58,446 nt of DNA from Streptomyces sp. NP-1717 (lineage in GTDB: Bacteria; Actinomycetota; Actinomycetes; Streptomycetales; Streptomycetaceae): assembly GCF_022695985.1 (NCBI RefSeq), contig NZ_JAAPBF010000025.1:1-58446 (forward strand), read 5' to 3'. The first letter of the stretch is position 1. Each line of letters starts with the position of its first letter. Below the pieces are notes generated by a model. That model saw nothing but the letters and a program-made list of their open reading frames with translations, was not told where the DNA came from and did no database searches. Made by a program: the position numbers and the translations under genes. This document shows positions 25,855 through 34,182 of this stretch, piece by piece.

Positions 25855-27074
25855 ACGTCGAGGAACTCCTGCGGGAGTCGCTGCGCGAGCAGGCCGCCGA
25901 CACCATGACCGCCCCCGCCGGCCTGGCGGACCGGGTCCTCGCGGGCCGGCGCCGGCGCCGGACACGCGCCCTCGCCGGGGCCGCCGCCACGACCGCCCTG
26001 GTGATCGCCGCCGCCGTGGCAGTGCCCGCCGCGCTCGACCGGGACGGCGAAGCCACTCGACTGGCGAGCGAGATCTCCCGCGGCAAGACCCTCACCCACG
26101 TCGACCAGTCGCCGCCGCGCGACCTGATTGCGGCCGGCGACCAGGCGCTCGCCGCGTACTACACGGTCCGTATGGACAAGCGGCCCAACCGCGACGAGAT
26201 CATGACCCGCACCTACTCGGTGCTCGACCAGAAGACCGGCAGGTACGAGGTGGACGCCCGCTGGGCCTATCTGGCGGTCGCGCCCGGCATGCGCACGGCA
26301 GCGGTGCTGGAACGCCGGCTGCCCGCGACGCGCGTGGGAATTCTGGATCTGCTCACCAAGAAGGTCACGCGCTGGATTCCGGTCGAGGGGGGCGTCGGCG
26401 CGGTCGAGTTCTCCCCGGACGGGAAGCGGCTGATCGCCACGACGTACGACAAGAACCCGGACCACTACTACTGGTCGAAGAAGGTCCAGGTCAACGACAC
26501 GATGGAGCCGCAGCGCGTCTACTCCCGGACGGGCTTCGCGATCGTCGACGTCGAGTCCGGCGAGTCCGACTGGCACGAGGTGCCCCCCTACAGGATGCCG
26601 GGGGACATCGAGGGGCTCGGTTCGGGCGAGAAGCTGCGGTTCAACGCCGACGGCACGCGGGTGTACGAGTTCATCAACATGGCCCCCGGCCGGATCTTCC
26701 GCGATCTGCGCGGCGAGGAGGTGGCGGCCCCGCCGAAGGAGAGGCATGTCGACCTCATGATGGCCCCGGCCGGACTCTCCCCGGACGGTGAACTCGTCGC
26801 GGGCGGCTTCGCCGGCGGAGCGCGTACGACGGCCACCGAGGTTCTCGACCCCGGCACCGGCGAACGCGCGGCCAAGCTGAAGGGCCAGGAACTCCTCGCG
26901 TGGGCCGACGACAAGCGGCTGATCGCCTGGGACATCGCGCCCGGCGGCAACGAGTTCGAGAACCGGCTCGTGCTGATCACCATCGGCAGCGACAAGGTGG
27001 TCTCGCTGAGCGGAGCCCGTACACCCAAGGACTACTCACCGGGCCGCTGGGAACCGGTCTTCGCCAGGCGCTGA
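25851..27074 (+). CDS. Membrane-anchored WD40/TolB-like protein, probable sigma-factor partner
   Basis: 407 residues. An N-terminal cytoplasmic segment of about 45 residues (NVEELLRESLREQAADTMTAPAGLADRVLAGRRRRR form) precedes a single membrane segment (about 40-58, ALAGAAATTALVIAAAVAVP). The rest is extracytoplasmic with repeated blades of WD40/TolB type (TKKVTRWIPVEGGVGAVEFSPDGKRLI, AGLSPDGELVAGGF). Short N-terminal helices plus one membrane span beside an ECF gene is the standard layout for an anti-sigma factor, but no zinc-binding HxxxCxxC motif is visible. It converges with and overlaps the next gene by 39 bases. Confidence 0.82.
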   Translation: MNVEELLRESLREQAADTMTAPAGLADRVLAGRRRRRTRALAGAAATTALVIAAAVAVPAALDRDGEATRLASEISRGKTLTHVDQSPPRDLIAAGDQALAAYYTVRMDKRPNRDEIMTRTYSVLDQKTGRYEVDARWAYLAVAPGMRTAAVLERRLPATRVGILDLLTKKVTRWIPVEGGVGAVEFSPDGKRLIATTYDKNPDHYYWSKKVQVNDTMEPQRVYSRTGFAIVDVESGESDWHEVPPYRMPGDIEGLGSGEKLRFNADGTRVYEFINMAPGRIFRDLRGEEVAAPPKERHVDLMMAPAGLSPDGELVAGGFAGGARTTATEVLDPGTGERAAKLKGQELLAWADDKRLIAWDIAPGGNEFENRLVLITIGSDKVVSLSGARTPKDYSPGRWEPVFARR

Positions 27075-28385
27075 CGCCGCGTCCGGCGGACCCGGGACCG
27101 CCGGGGGGCGGCCCCGGAGCCGGTGGCGCCGGAGCGCGCGCAGCAGCACGGGGAGCCACGGGGCGGCGCCGGCGGCGAGCAGGAGTGACAGCAGCGGCAG
27201 GCGCCACCAGGACGAGAGGTGCGCCGGCGGCGGGGCCGGGGTCTCCGCGACCCATGGCCGGGCCGTCTTCGACCACGCGACGAACGCGTCACCGATCGGG
27301 ATCAGCCCGAAGGCGTAGCGCTTCGTCCACGGGGTGCTGACCGGCAGGCCGAGCAACTCCCCGTAGTTGGCGATCCCTTCGGCGAGCGAGGTGTCGCCCT
27401 GGACCTGGGCGGCGCCGAGCGTGACGACCGTCGCCGACAGACTCACCCCGAGGGGGAGCGGCCCGGAGTCGACGTCGGCGGGGCCGTCCATGCCCTTCGG
27501 ATACTCCCTCGTCGTCGGCCCGAGACCGAGCGGGGTGACGACGTACCGGTCACGGAAACGCACGTACTGCTCGCGGGCGAAATCCGGTTCGATGTCGGGG
27601 AGGAACCGGTGGATGATGCTCTGCGAGGTGCCCCTGGCGACTTCCAGGGGGTCGCCGGTGCCGGGGGCGACGCGGTGCGGCAGCAGTCCCGTACGGGGGT
27701 CGAGACGCTGCCGCACCTCGTCGATCCACCGCTCCACGGTGCCCGTGAACCGGGCGGGGAGCAGGGTGTCGTGCAGCCGCAGCGAGGCCATCGCCACGGT
27801 CGAGTCGACCGGCCACGCCTGCCCCGGATAGGCCGCCAGATAGGGCGACTCGGAGTCGTCGAAGGCCGCGCCGAGGGCCGCGGAGTCCGCCGCGAACCGC
27901 CGTATCTCCGCGCTCTCGCGCTCGCCCTCCGGCAGCAACGACAGCACGCCGCCGCGCAGCCAGTTGGTCCAGCCGCGGTAGAAGACCCCGTACGACGGCA
28001 CCAGTTCGGCGCTGAATGCGGCCCTCCCCTCGGCCGAGTCCAGCCGCCCCAGCGCCCACCGCGACTCCCGTACCGCCTCGGCACGGGCCCCACCGGCCGG
28101 CTCGCGCATCCCCAACTCGACCCAGCTCAGGCCGTACAGCGCGTGCAGGAAGAAGTACCCCTCCGGGAACTGCTGTTGTGCCCCGGCTCCGGCGCCGTCG
28201 TCCAAGGCCGCGCGTATGAAGGTGAGTTGAGCACGTACTCCGCCGGGTTCACCGGCCGTGCCCCCGGTGGCGGGCGCCACCAGCCGCACCGCTCCGAGCA
28301 GCGCACACCCACTGACGATCACGGCGACCACGAGGCGCACCCGGCGCAGGACGTGACGCACGGGTGCTGACGGCTGCTTCGGCAT
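27036..28385 (-). CDS. Membrane-anchored protein of unknown function, alpha/alpha-barrel-like
   Basis: 449 residues. One hydrophobic segment near the start (about 15-35, VVAVIVSGCALLGAVRLV) and one near the end (about 390-410, WWRLPLLSLLLAAGAAPWLPVLL), flanking a soluble domain outside the membrane. That domain is Trp/Tyr-rich with helical repeats (ALYGLSWVELGM, YGVFYRGWTNWLRGGVLSLLPEG, YLAAYPGQAWPVDSTVAMASL, GLLPHRVAPGTGDPLEVARGTSQSI), a pattern seen in six-hairpin or linalool-dehydratase-like folds. I do not recognise a named family. The conserved PVDSTVAM and ARGTSQS stretches are candidate active-site segments. Confidence 0.7.
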   Translation of the reverse strand: MPKQPSAPVRHVLRRVRLVVAVIVSGCALLGAVRLVAPATGGTAGEPGGVRAQLTFIRAALDDGAGAGAQQQFPEGYFFLHALYGLSWVELGMREPAGGARAEAVRESRWALGRLDSAEGRAAFSAELVPSYGVFYRGWTNWLRGGVLSLLPEGERESAEIRRFAADSAALGAAFDDSESPYLAAYPGQAWPVDSTVAMASLRLHDTLLPARFTGTVERWIDEVRQRLDPRTGLLPHRVAPGTGDPLEVARGTSQSIIHRFLPDIEPDFAREQYVRFRDRYVVTPLGLGPTTREYPKGMDGPADVDSGPLPLGVSLSATVVTLGAAQVQGDTSLAEGIANYGELLGLPVSTPWTKRYAFGLIPIGDAFVAWSKTARPWVAETPAPPPAHLSSWWRLPLLSLLLAAGAAPWLPVLLRALRRHRLRGRPPAVPGPPDAASAPGEDRFPAAR

Positions 28386-28502
28386 CCGCCGATCCTATGC
28401 GCGGCAGGTCGGCCACGGCGGCGGACGTCGTCGAGGTGGCGCGGCACCGCGGCGCCCCGGCGCACGGCACCACCGGACGCCCGCCCACAGGTCGGGGGCC
28501 CG

Positions 28503-28525
28503 GTGTCCGACCCCCGTCGTACGCT
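28503..28525 (+). promoter_or_regulatory. Degenerate RecA-NDp-like promoter before the AlkD-like gene
   Basis: GTGTCCGACC (28503-28512), 7-base spacer, TACGCT (28520-28525). The spacing is exact and the -10 fits TAnnnT, but only about half of the upstream consensus matches. It may be an ordinary promoter. Confidence 0.3.
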
Positions 28526-28571
28526 GAATCCCCTACGAGCGGGACAGGAGGCCGGGGTGGGCGGGACGACG

Positions 28572-29243
28572 ATGAGCGACGCGACGGTGGCCGAGGTGAT
28601 GGCCGAGCTGGCCGAGCTGGAGGACGCGGGAGTTCGCGCGGTGAACGAGAGACACGGTGACGACCACGGTGTGAACCTCGGCAAGCTGCGCGCGCTCGCG
28701 AAGCGGCTGAAGACACGGCACGAACTCGCGTGCCGGCTCTGGGAGACGGACGACACCGCGGCCCGGCTGCTGGCGATCCTGATCTGCCGCCCCAAGGCGT
28801 TCGAGCGGGACGACCTGGACGCCATGGTGCGCCGGACGCGCGCGCCGAAGGTGCACGACTGGCTGGTGAACTACGTGGTGAAGAAGAGCCCGCACGCCGA
28901 AGCGCTGCGGACGGCCTGGTCCGCCGACCCGGATCCGGTGGTCGCGAGCGCGGGCTGGGCCCTCACCACGGAGCGCGTGGCGAAGAAGCCCGACGGTCTC
29001 GACCTCACAGGACTGCTCGACGTCATCGAGGCGCGGATGAAGGACGCCCCCGAGCGCCTCCAGTGGTCGATGAACAACTGCCTGGCCCGGATCGGGATCG
29101 AGCACGCCGGACACCGCACCCGCGCGATCGACATCGGTGAGCGCCTGGGAGTGCTCAGGGACTACCCCACGTCCCCGGGCTGCACGTCCCCGTTCGCGCC
29201 CACCTGGATCAACGAGATGGTGCGCCGGAGCCGGACCGAGTGA
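28572..29243 (+). CDS. AlkD-like DNA alkylation repair protein
   Basis: 223 residues from the ATG at 28572; the longer reading adds 23 residues of poor quality. Entirely helical HEAT-like repeats characteristic of the AlkC/AlkD superfamily: ALAKRLKTRHELACRLWETDDTAARLLAILI, APKVHDWLVNYVV, LRTAWSADPDPVVASAGWALTTERV and WSMNNCLARIGIEHAGHRTRAIDIGERLG. AlkD flips and excises N3/N7-alkyl purines; whether this paralogue is a glycosylase or only binds damage is not determined. It converges on a universal stress protein gene 8 bases away. Confidence 0.88.
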   Translation: MSDATVAEVMAELAELEDAGVRAVNERHGDDHGVNLGKLRALAKRLKTRHELACRLWETDDTAARLLAILICRPKAFERDDLDAMVRRTRAPKVHDWLVNYVVKKSPHAEALRTAWSADPDPVVASAGWALTTERVAKKPDGLDLTGLLDVIEARMKDAPERLQWSMNNCLARIGIEHAGHRTRAIDIGERLGVLRDYPTSPGCTSPFAPTWINEMVRRSRTE

Positions 29244-29251
29244 CCCGCGTT

Positions 29252-30163
29252 CTACCGCTCGGGGACGACCGCAACCGGAGCGGAACAGCGGTGCAGGACG
29301 GCGTGGTTCATGTGCCCGACACGGGCGACGCCCCGCCGGCGGCGACGGGCTTCGAGGCCGAGCACCACCAGTGACGCCCCGGCACCGGCGTCCGCCAGTT
29401 CACGGGCGGGCTTTCCGCCCGGGGGGTGTTCCCGGACGGCGACGGCCGGATAGCGCTCCGACCACGGAGCCAGCGTGCCCCGAAGCAGCTCCTCGTCCCG
29501 CCCGGGCTCCGCCGCCCGCCGGACCTGATCGGCCTCCGGGCCGTGCGCCGACCGCGCCGGACGGTGCCGGCCGTGGATCACGTCGAGCCGTACCGAGCGC
29601 AGTGACGCCGCCTCGAAGGCGAACCCGAGCGCCTCCTCGTTCGGCCGGCCGGGATCGACGCCGACGACCACCGGACCGGGATCCTTCGTGCCGGACACGT
29701 CGTCCCCGCGCTCCCCGCCCTCGTACTCACCGTGCTCCGCCGCCCCACGGCCGGAACCGACGAGGACGACGGGCCGCTCGGTGACCGACACGGTGGCGGA
29801 CGCCACCGACCCCCCGAGAAATCCGGCGCGTGTGCCGAGCCCTCCGACGCCGATAACCAGCAGCCCGCTCTCCGCGGCGGCGCGGCACAGCATCTCCGGG
29901 GGAGGCCCCGTCAACCGCTCCGTCGTGATGTCGAGGCCGGGGTACTGGCGGCGCAGCTCGGCCGCCGTCTCCACCGGCACCCGGCGGGACCACTGCTCGG
30001 CCATCTCGTTCGAGGCCAGCGACGCCCGCGCGTAGGGCTGCCACTCCCATGCGCTGACAAGCCGCAGCGGCGCGTCCCTGAGCGACGCCTCGTGCGCGCC
30101 CCAGCGGGCGGCCAGGACGCTCCCGGCCGTGTTGTTCATACCGACGGTCACCGGACGTGTCAT
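29252..30163 (-). CDS. Tandem-domain universal stress protein (UspA)
   Basis: 303 residues, two UspA domains (about 1-150 and 160-303). First domain starts TVGMNNTAGSVLAARWGAHEA; its nucleotide loop reads G-V-G-G-L-G-T-R-A-G-F-L-G-G-S, a full G-2x-G-9x-G-S ATP site. Second domain starts VVGVDPGRPNEEALGFAFEAA and ends with GVARVGHMNHAVLHRCSAPVAVVPE, less canonical. In Streptomyces and mycobacteria such proteins belong to the dormancy (DevR/OsdR) regulon. It lies 12 bases after a second USP gene on the same strand. Confidence 0.92.
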   Translation of the reverse strand: MTRPVTVGMNNTAGSVLAARWGAHEASLRDAPLRLVSAWEWQPYARASLASNEMAEQWSRRVPVETAAELRRQYPGLDITTERLTGPPPEMLCRAAAESGLLVIGVGGLGTRAGFLGGSVASATVSVTERPVVLVGSGRGAAEHGEYEGGERGDDVSGTKDPGPVVVGVDPGRPNEEALGFAFEAASLRSVRLDVIHGRHRPARSAHGPEADQVRRAAEPGRDEELLRGTLAPWSERYPAVAVREHPPGGKPARELADAGAGASLVVLGLEARRRRRGVARVGHMNHAVLHRCSAPVAVVPER

Positions 30164-30175
30164 ACAGCGCCTGCC

Positions 30176-31060
30176 TCACTCCCGCTCCGGGACGATCGCG
30201 ACGGGACAGGGCGCGTCACGCAGCATCGCGTGATCGACCTGCCCGAGCTGCGGGCCGAAGTCCCCGTGCGCCCGGCGGGCTCCGACGACGAGAAGATCCG
30301 CAGGGGCCGCCGCTTCCAGCAGCGTCCGGTGTGCCGTGCCCCGCACGACCACGCGCCGGACGGTCACCTCGCCGGCGTCCTCGCCCGCCGCGGACAGGGC
30401 GGTGTCCACGTACTCGTCCGCCTGCCGCTGGTACGTCCTCAGCCGGTCACCGCCGGACGGCGGACGTGGCACGGCGAGGTGGCGCGGGCCGCGCCAGGCG
30501 CGTACGGCCACGAGTTCGCACCCCCTCGACCGGGCCTCACGGAACGCGAAGCGCGCCGTCACGCCGCTCGCCGCGGTGTCTCCGACCCCGAGAACGACCC
30601 GACCGGGGCGGGCCCCGGTCTCCGGTTCCCGGCCGCGTACCACGACGACCGGGCAGCGGGCCCGCGCGGCGACGGACAGGCTCACGGACCCCGGGAACCG
30701 GCCGGTGAGCGGGCCGTGTTCGCGGGAACCCAGCACCAGCAGGGCGGCGTCGGCCGACTCCTCCATGAGCGCCGTCACGGGCTCGTCGGGCCGGATGTCG
30801 GTGGTCACCTCCACCCCGGCGGCCGGACCCCGGGCACGGTCCTTCGCCATCGCGACGAGACTCTCGGCGAGCACCTGCTCCGACGGACGGTCCTCGGCAG
30901 GCCCGGACCGTACTCCCTCGTAGTGCTCCCAGACGGACGCGTGGACGATCCGCAGCGGCAGACCCCGGCGCGCCGCTTCACCTGCCGCCCAGTCCAGCGC
31001 CCGGAAACCGCCCTCCGATCCGTCGACGCCCGCGACCACCGGAAGCTCCATCACTCCCAC
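30176..31060 (-). CDS. Tandem-domain universal stress protein (UspA)
   Basis: 294 residues from a GTG at 31060 (GGAGAGG upstream); the ATG three codons later is possible. Two UspA domains: VAGVDGSEGGFRALDWAAGEA with loop GSREHGPLTGRFPGSVS, and VVLGVGDTAASGVTARFAFREA with LLVVGARRAHGDFGPQLGQVDHAML. Central gene of the likely operon nitroreductase-USP-USP on the minus strand. Confidence 0.92.
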   Translation of the reverse strand: MGVMELPVVAGVDGSEGGFRALDWAAGEAARRGLPLRIVHASVWEHYEGVRSGPAEDRPSEQVLAESLVAMAKDRARGPAAGVEVTTDIRPDEPVTALMEESADAALLVLGSREHGPLTGRFPGSVSLSVAARARCPVVVVRGREPETGARPGRVVLGVGDTAASGVTARFAFREARSRGCELVAVRAWRGPRHLAVPRPPSGGDRLRTYQRQADEYVDTALSAAGEDAGEVTVRRVVVRGTAHRTLLEAAAPADLLVVGARRAHGDFGPQLGQVDHAMLRDAPCPVAIVPERE

Positions 31061-31097
31061 GGCCTCTCCTCCCGGGTTCGGGTTCCTGTGCCACTCC

Positions 31098-31121
31098 CTG
31101 TCGATCTGTCGATCTGTCGAT
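31098..31121 (-). repeat. Three tandem copies of an 8-bp unit
   Basis: CTGTCGAT occurs three times in perfect tandem in the 60-base gap between the nitroreductase stop and the USP start. It may reflect slippage. Confidence 0.6.
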
Positions 31122-32104
31122 CAGTCCTCGATCGTCAGCACCTCGTGGACGGAGCGGCGTGGTGTGCGGGGCCCTCGCGGGCCGTAGCCCAGCCGCAGGA
31201 CCATCTGGACGTGCCCCGTCCCCGAGACCGGATCGCGCAGCAGCCACCGCAGGTCGGACCGTTCGAGCGCCTGGGTGGCGAAGGAACTCGTCAGCCCGTG
31301 CGACGTGGCGACGAGGAGTACACGTTCCAGTGCCTGCCCCGCCCGCAGCCAGTCGGCCGGCCCGTCCGCCGCCGTGCTGAGCAGCGCCAGCTGGGGGCGG
31401 TCCTCGAAGTCGGCCATGGGCCGGCCCTTCACCACGTCGAGCCCGGCGAAGTCGCGGGCGGGCGCGGTTCCGCCGCGTTTGCGCGGTCCGAACGCGTAGT
31501 CCGGCACCCCGTCCCTGCCGGCGTCGGCCCGGGAGTTCCTGGTCCACCCCGCCCTCTCCGCGTTCCGGTCGGGGTCCATGAGGTCGTAGCCCTCGGAAGC
31601 CTCGATCAGGTCCAGCACGGACCGCAGGTGCGGGCCGGAGAGAAACGTCAGCCCGGCGCCTTCGAGACGGGCAGCGCCGCCGAGCGTGTCCCGCAGCGCC
31701 TGCGGAATCTCACGCTCGGCGAACGGGAACCGGCTCGTGTGCCGTTCGCGGATCGCCGGATACAGCTCCGCCAGCGCGTCCCCGGACGTGGGGGGGCCGA
31801 TCCGTACGGTCGCCAGCAGCTGTGGCGCCGACGCGTCGGGGAGCAGCGTCGTCTCGCAGCGCCGGCCGAGACGGGCGAGCGCCACCCGCAGATTGAGGAG
31901 CGCGGCCCCGCATCCCACGTGCAGACCCCGGCCGTCCCGGTCCTCGTGCGGCATGGCACGCGACAGATCCGCGGACATCGTGATCGTGCCGGTGCCCGGG
32001 GTGTACCGGAAGAGCCACGGCTGTGCGTTGTGCATCGACGGTGCGGCCGTGGCATCCGACACCAGCCCCGTCACCGTCAGCTCGTCGATCGTCTGTGCGG
32101 ACAC
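31121..32104 (-). CDS. Acg-type nitroreductase-fold protein
   Basis: 328 residues from a GTG at 32104 with GGGAGG upstream. It begins with the nitroreductase-like phrase VSDATAAPSMHNAQPWLFRY (Ser/Asn/Gln contacts for FMN) and continues with SADLSRAMPHEDRDGRGLHVGCGAALLNLRVALARLG. The C-terminal FMN segment is ALERVLLVATSHGLTSSFATQALE and LRLGYGPRGPRTPRRSVHEVL. This matches the Acg family of flavin-sequestering proteins in the mycobacterial DosR regulon. Its promoter region is shared with the divergent USP gene and holds the inverted repeat at 32162. Confidence 0.88.
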   Translation of the reverse strand: MSAQTIDELTVTGLVSDATAAPSMHNAQPWLFRYTPGTGTITMSADLSRAMPHEDRDGRGLHVGCGAALLNLRVALARLGRRCETTLLPDASAPQLLATVRIGPPTSGDALAELYPAIRERHTSRFPFAEREIPQALRDTLGGAARLEGAGLTFLSGPHLRSVLDLIEASEGYDLMDPDRNAERAGWTRNSRADAGRDGVPDYAFGPRKRGGTAPARDFAGLDVVKGRPMADFEDRPQLALLSTAADGPADWLRAGQALERVLLVATSHGLTSSFATQALERSDLRWLLRDPVSGTGHVQMVLRLGYGPRGPRTPRRSVHEVLTIED

Positions 32105-32161
32105 GGCGCCTCCCGGGCTTCGTCGTGCTTCCAGCGTGGCGGCGCGACGGGGTCCGGGGCA

Positions 32162-32177
32162 GGGGCCGACCGTCCCC
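32162..32177. promoter_or_regulatory. Candidate DevR/OsdR-type operator
   Basis: GGGGCCGACCGTCCCC, an imperfect palindrome (6 of 8 positions paired), in the divergent region between the nitroreductase and a USP gene. It is a variant of the GGGCC-N5-GGCCC element seen three more times in intergenic parts of this cluster. Confidence 0.45.
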
Positions 32178-32353
32178 TTCCCGGAGCCAGGTCGACCCCC
32201 TGTGGCAGACGGTCCCGGGGCCTGTCGCCGCCCGACAGGGCCGAGTGGCACCTGCTGCGCCCCGCCCGCCGGCGTCACGCTGGATGGTGTGACCCCGGTC
32301 CTGGGCGGATCACAGCCCGGACCCGGCGGCGCATCACCCGGAAGGGGGCCGTC

Positions 32354-33226
32354 ATGAACCGTGCCGTGACCGTCGGCCTCGACGGCACGCCCGAATCACT
32401 CACCGCGGCCCGCTGGGCCGCGCGGGAGGCGGAGCTGCGCGGGGCGACCCTGCGGATGATGCACGCGTGGGTGCTGCTCTCCGAGGAGTGGGACCGGCCG
32501 CCCGCCAAGGAGGACGACCCGAACTACTGGCCGAAGTGGATCGTCGAGCAGGCGCGGAGAAGCGTCGAGCCGCTCCACCCCGGCCTGCCCGTGGTCGAGG
32601 ACCTGGTGGCGGAGGATCCGGTGGACGCGCTGCTGGCGGCGGCCGAGGAGTCGGACCTGCTGGTGCTCGGTTCGCGGGACATGGCACCCATGGCGAGCTA
32701 CTTCCTCGGCGACATCGGACTGCACGTCATGGTGCGGGCACGCGCCCCGACCGTATTCGTGCGGGCGCGTGACGACTCCGTACCGGCCACCGACGAGGGC
32801 GACGTGGCGCTGGCCCTCGGCCTGCACGGCCCGTGCGACGAACTGCTGGAGTTCGCGTTCGCCGCCGCGGCCCGGCGCGGAGTCACGCTGCGCGCCGTGC
32901 ACGGCAGGAACCTGCCGGCCTCCGCCTACACACGGGGCGGCATCGTCGCCGACCCGTACCTCCCCGGCGTGGTCATCAGGGGCGCCCAGCGGGAGCTGGC
33001 CGACACGCTCCGCCCCTGGCGCGAGAAGTTCCCGGACGTGCGGGTGGTCGACACCGTGCGGGCGGAGAGCCCGGCGAAGGCTGTCGTACGGGGAGCGGCG
33101 GGCGCCGGCCTCCTCGTCGTCGGCCGCCGGGAGAAGCGGCCGAGGGCCGCGGCACGCGTCGGCAACGTCCTGGGCGCGGCCGTGCACCACGCACCGTGCC
33201 CGGTGGCGATCGTCCCGCACAGCTGA
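32354..33226 (+). CDS. Tandem-domain universal stress protein (UspA), degenerate ATP loop
   Basis: 290 residues from the ATG at 32354. Domain one begins AVTVGLDGTPESLTAARWAAREAELRG; its loop reads G-S-R-D-M-A-P-M-A-S-Y-F-L-G-D-I, where the Gly-Ser pair usually binding phosphate is Gly-Asp, so ATP binding may be lost. Domain two begins VALALGLHGPCDELLEFAFAAAARRG and ends GNVLGAAVHHAPCPVAIVPH with R-x-x-K-R-P-R-A in place of a full loop. Divergent from the nitroreductase and followed by the XRE-flavin fusion gene. Confidence 0.92.
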   Translation: MNRAVTVGLDGTPESLTAARWAAREAELRGATLRMMHAWVLLSEEWDRPPAKEDDPNYWPKWIVEQARRSVEPLHPGLPVVEDLVAEDPVDALLAAAEESDLLVLGSRDMAPMASYFLGDIGLHVMVRARAPTVFVRARDDSVPATDEGDVALALGLHGPCDELLEFAFAAAARRGVTLRAVHGRNLPASAYTRGGIVADPYLPGVVIRGAQRELADTLRPWREKFPDVRVVDTVRAESPAKAVVRGAAGAGLLVVGRREKRPRAAARVGNVLGAAVHHAPCPVAIVPHS

Positions 33227-33325
33227 CACGACGGTGCGCGGGACCGGCAGGACACACGGGGAGGGGCGCATGCCCGTACCCGGCAGACGGAAAGGCGACG
33301 GCGGGGGCAGGAGGAGGCGACCACG

Positions 33326-34030
33326 ATGACCGACACGGAGCCGGACCATGGTTTCCGGCCCGACGCCCCCGTACCGCACCGCTCCGACCTCGGCCGCCGG
33401 GTGGCGGTCCGGCGCCAGGAGCTGGGGCTGACCCGTGAGGACGTGGCGGTGCGCGCGGGCTCGGCCCCCGGCTACATCCAGTACCTGGAGGAGTGCGTGG
33501 CGGCGCCCGGCACGGGGTTCCTGCTGCGCCTGGCCGACGCGCTGGAGACCACGGTCACGGAGCTGGTCGGCGGGTCGGCCGATCTGCCGCCCGGCCTCGG
33601 GGCGGCGGGCTTCGATCCCGAGCTGACCACGCTGAACGCGGAGGAGTGCCGGGGGCTGCTGTCCACCCACGGGGTGGGAAGAGTGGCCGTGAGCCGGCGC
33701 GGCGCGCCCGCGGTGTATCCCGTGAACTACACCGTCGACGACGACCTGGTGGCCTTCAGGACCTCACCGGAAGCGGCGCCGGCGGACGCCCGTGACCAGT
33801 CGGTCGCGTTCGAGGTGGACCACATCGACGAGGCGTTCAGCCAGGGCTGGAGCGTTCTGGTCATCGGCGACGCCCACACGGTCACCGATCCCGGGCGGAT
33901 ACTGCGCCTGGAAGAGCGCGCCCACACCCTGCCCTGGGCCGGCGGCGACCGCGGACTGTGGATCGGTGTCACGCCGACCGAGATCACCGGGCGCCGGATC
34001 CGGCAGCGGCGGAGCGGGCGGCCCGCGTAG
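33326..34030 (+). CDS. XRE helix-turn-helix fused to pyridoxamine 5'-phosphate oxidase-like domain
   Basis: 234 residues. Residues about 20-85 are a Cro/C1-type HTH (LGRRVAVRRQELGLTREDVAVRAGSAPGYIQYLE, then TGFLLRLADALETTVTELVGG). Residues about 100-225 are a PNPOx-like split barrel (CRGLLSTHGVGRVAVSRRGAPAVYPVNYTVDDDLVAFRT, QSVAFEVDHIDEAFSQGWSVLVIG), the flavin or F420-binding fold of FDOR proteins. This fusion is common in the Streptomyces dormancy region and could act as a redox-responsive regulator. AGGAGG at 33310 lies about 11 bases before the start. Confidence 0.9.
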   Translation: MTDTEPDHGFRPDAPVPHRSDLGRRVAVRRQELGLTREDVAVRAGSAPGYIQYLEECVAAPGTGFLLRLADALETTVTELVGGSADLPPGLGAAGFDPELTTLNAEECRGLLSTHGVGRVAVSRRGAPAVYPVNYTVDDDLVAFRTSPEAAPADARDQSVAFEVDHIDEAFSQGWSVLVIGDAHTVTDPGRILRLEERAHTLPWAGGDRGLWIGVTPTEITGRRIRQRRSGRPA

Positions 34031-34182
34031 GGCGCCGGGCGAAGGCGGCCGGCACGGCCCGGCCCCGCGGAGGCCGGTCGGCCGGGGCCGCGTCCCGGGA
34101 TGCGGTGACGGAGCCAGTCGCTACCGTGGAAATGCGGGCCTCGTGGAGGCCCCGACGGCAGGACTGCCCCGACGGAGGACTC

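Noticed and set aside
30050..30062. A further TTGTCAG-like sequence on the minus strand.
   Set aside because: It is inside a USP coding region, lacks the TGG end and has no -10 at the right distance.
29732..32353. An open reading frame of over 870 codons preceding the USP gene at 32354 in the same frame.
   Set aside because: It lies antisense to two clear USP genes and a nitroreductase; its product is Arg/Pro/His-rich with no domain. The USP begins at the ATG at 32354.
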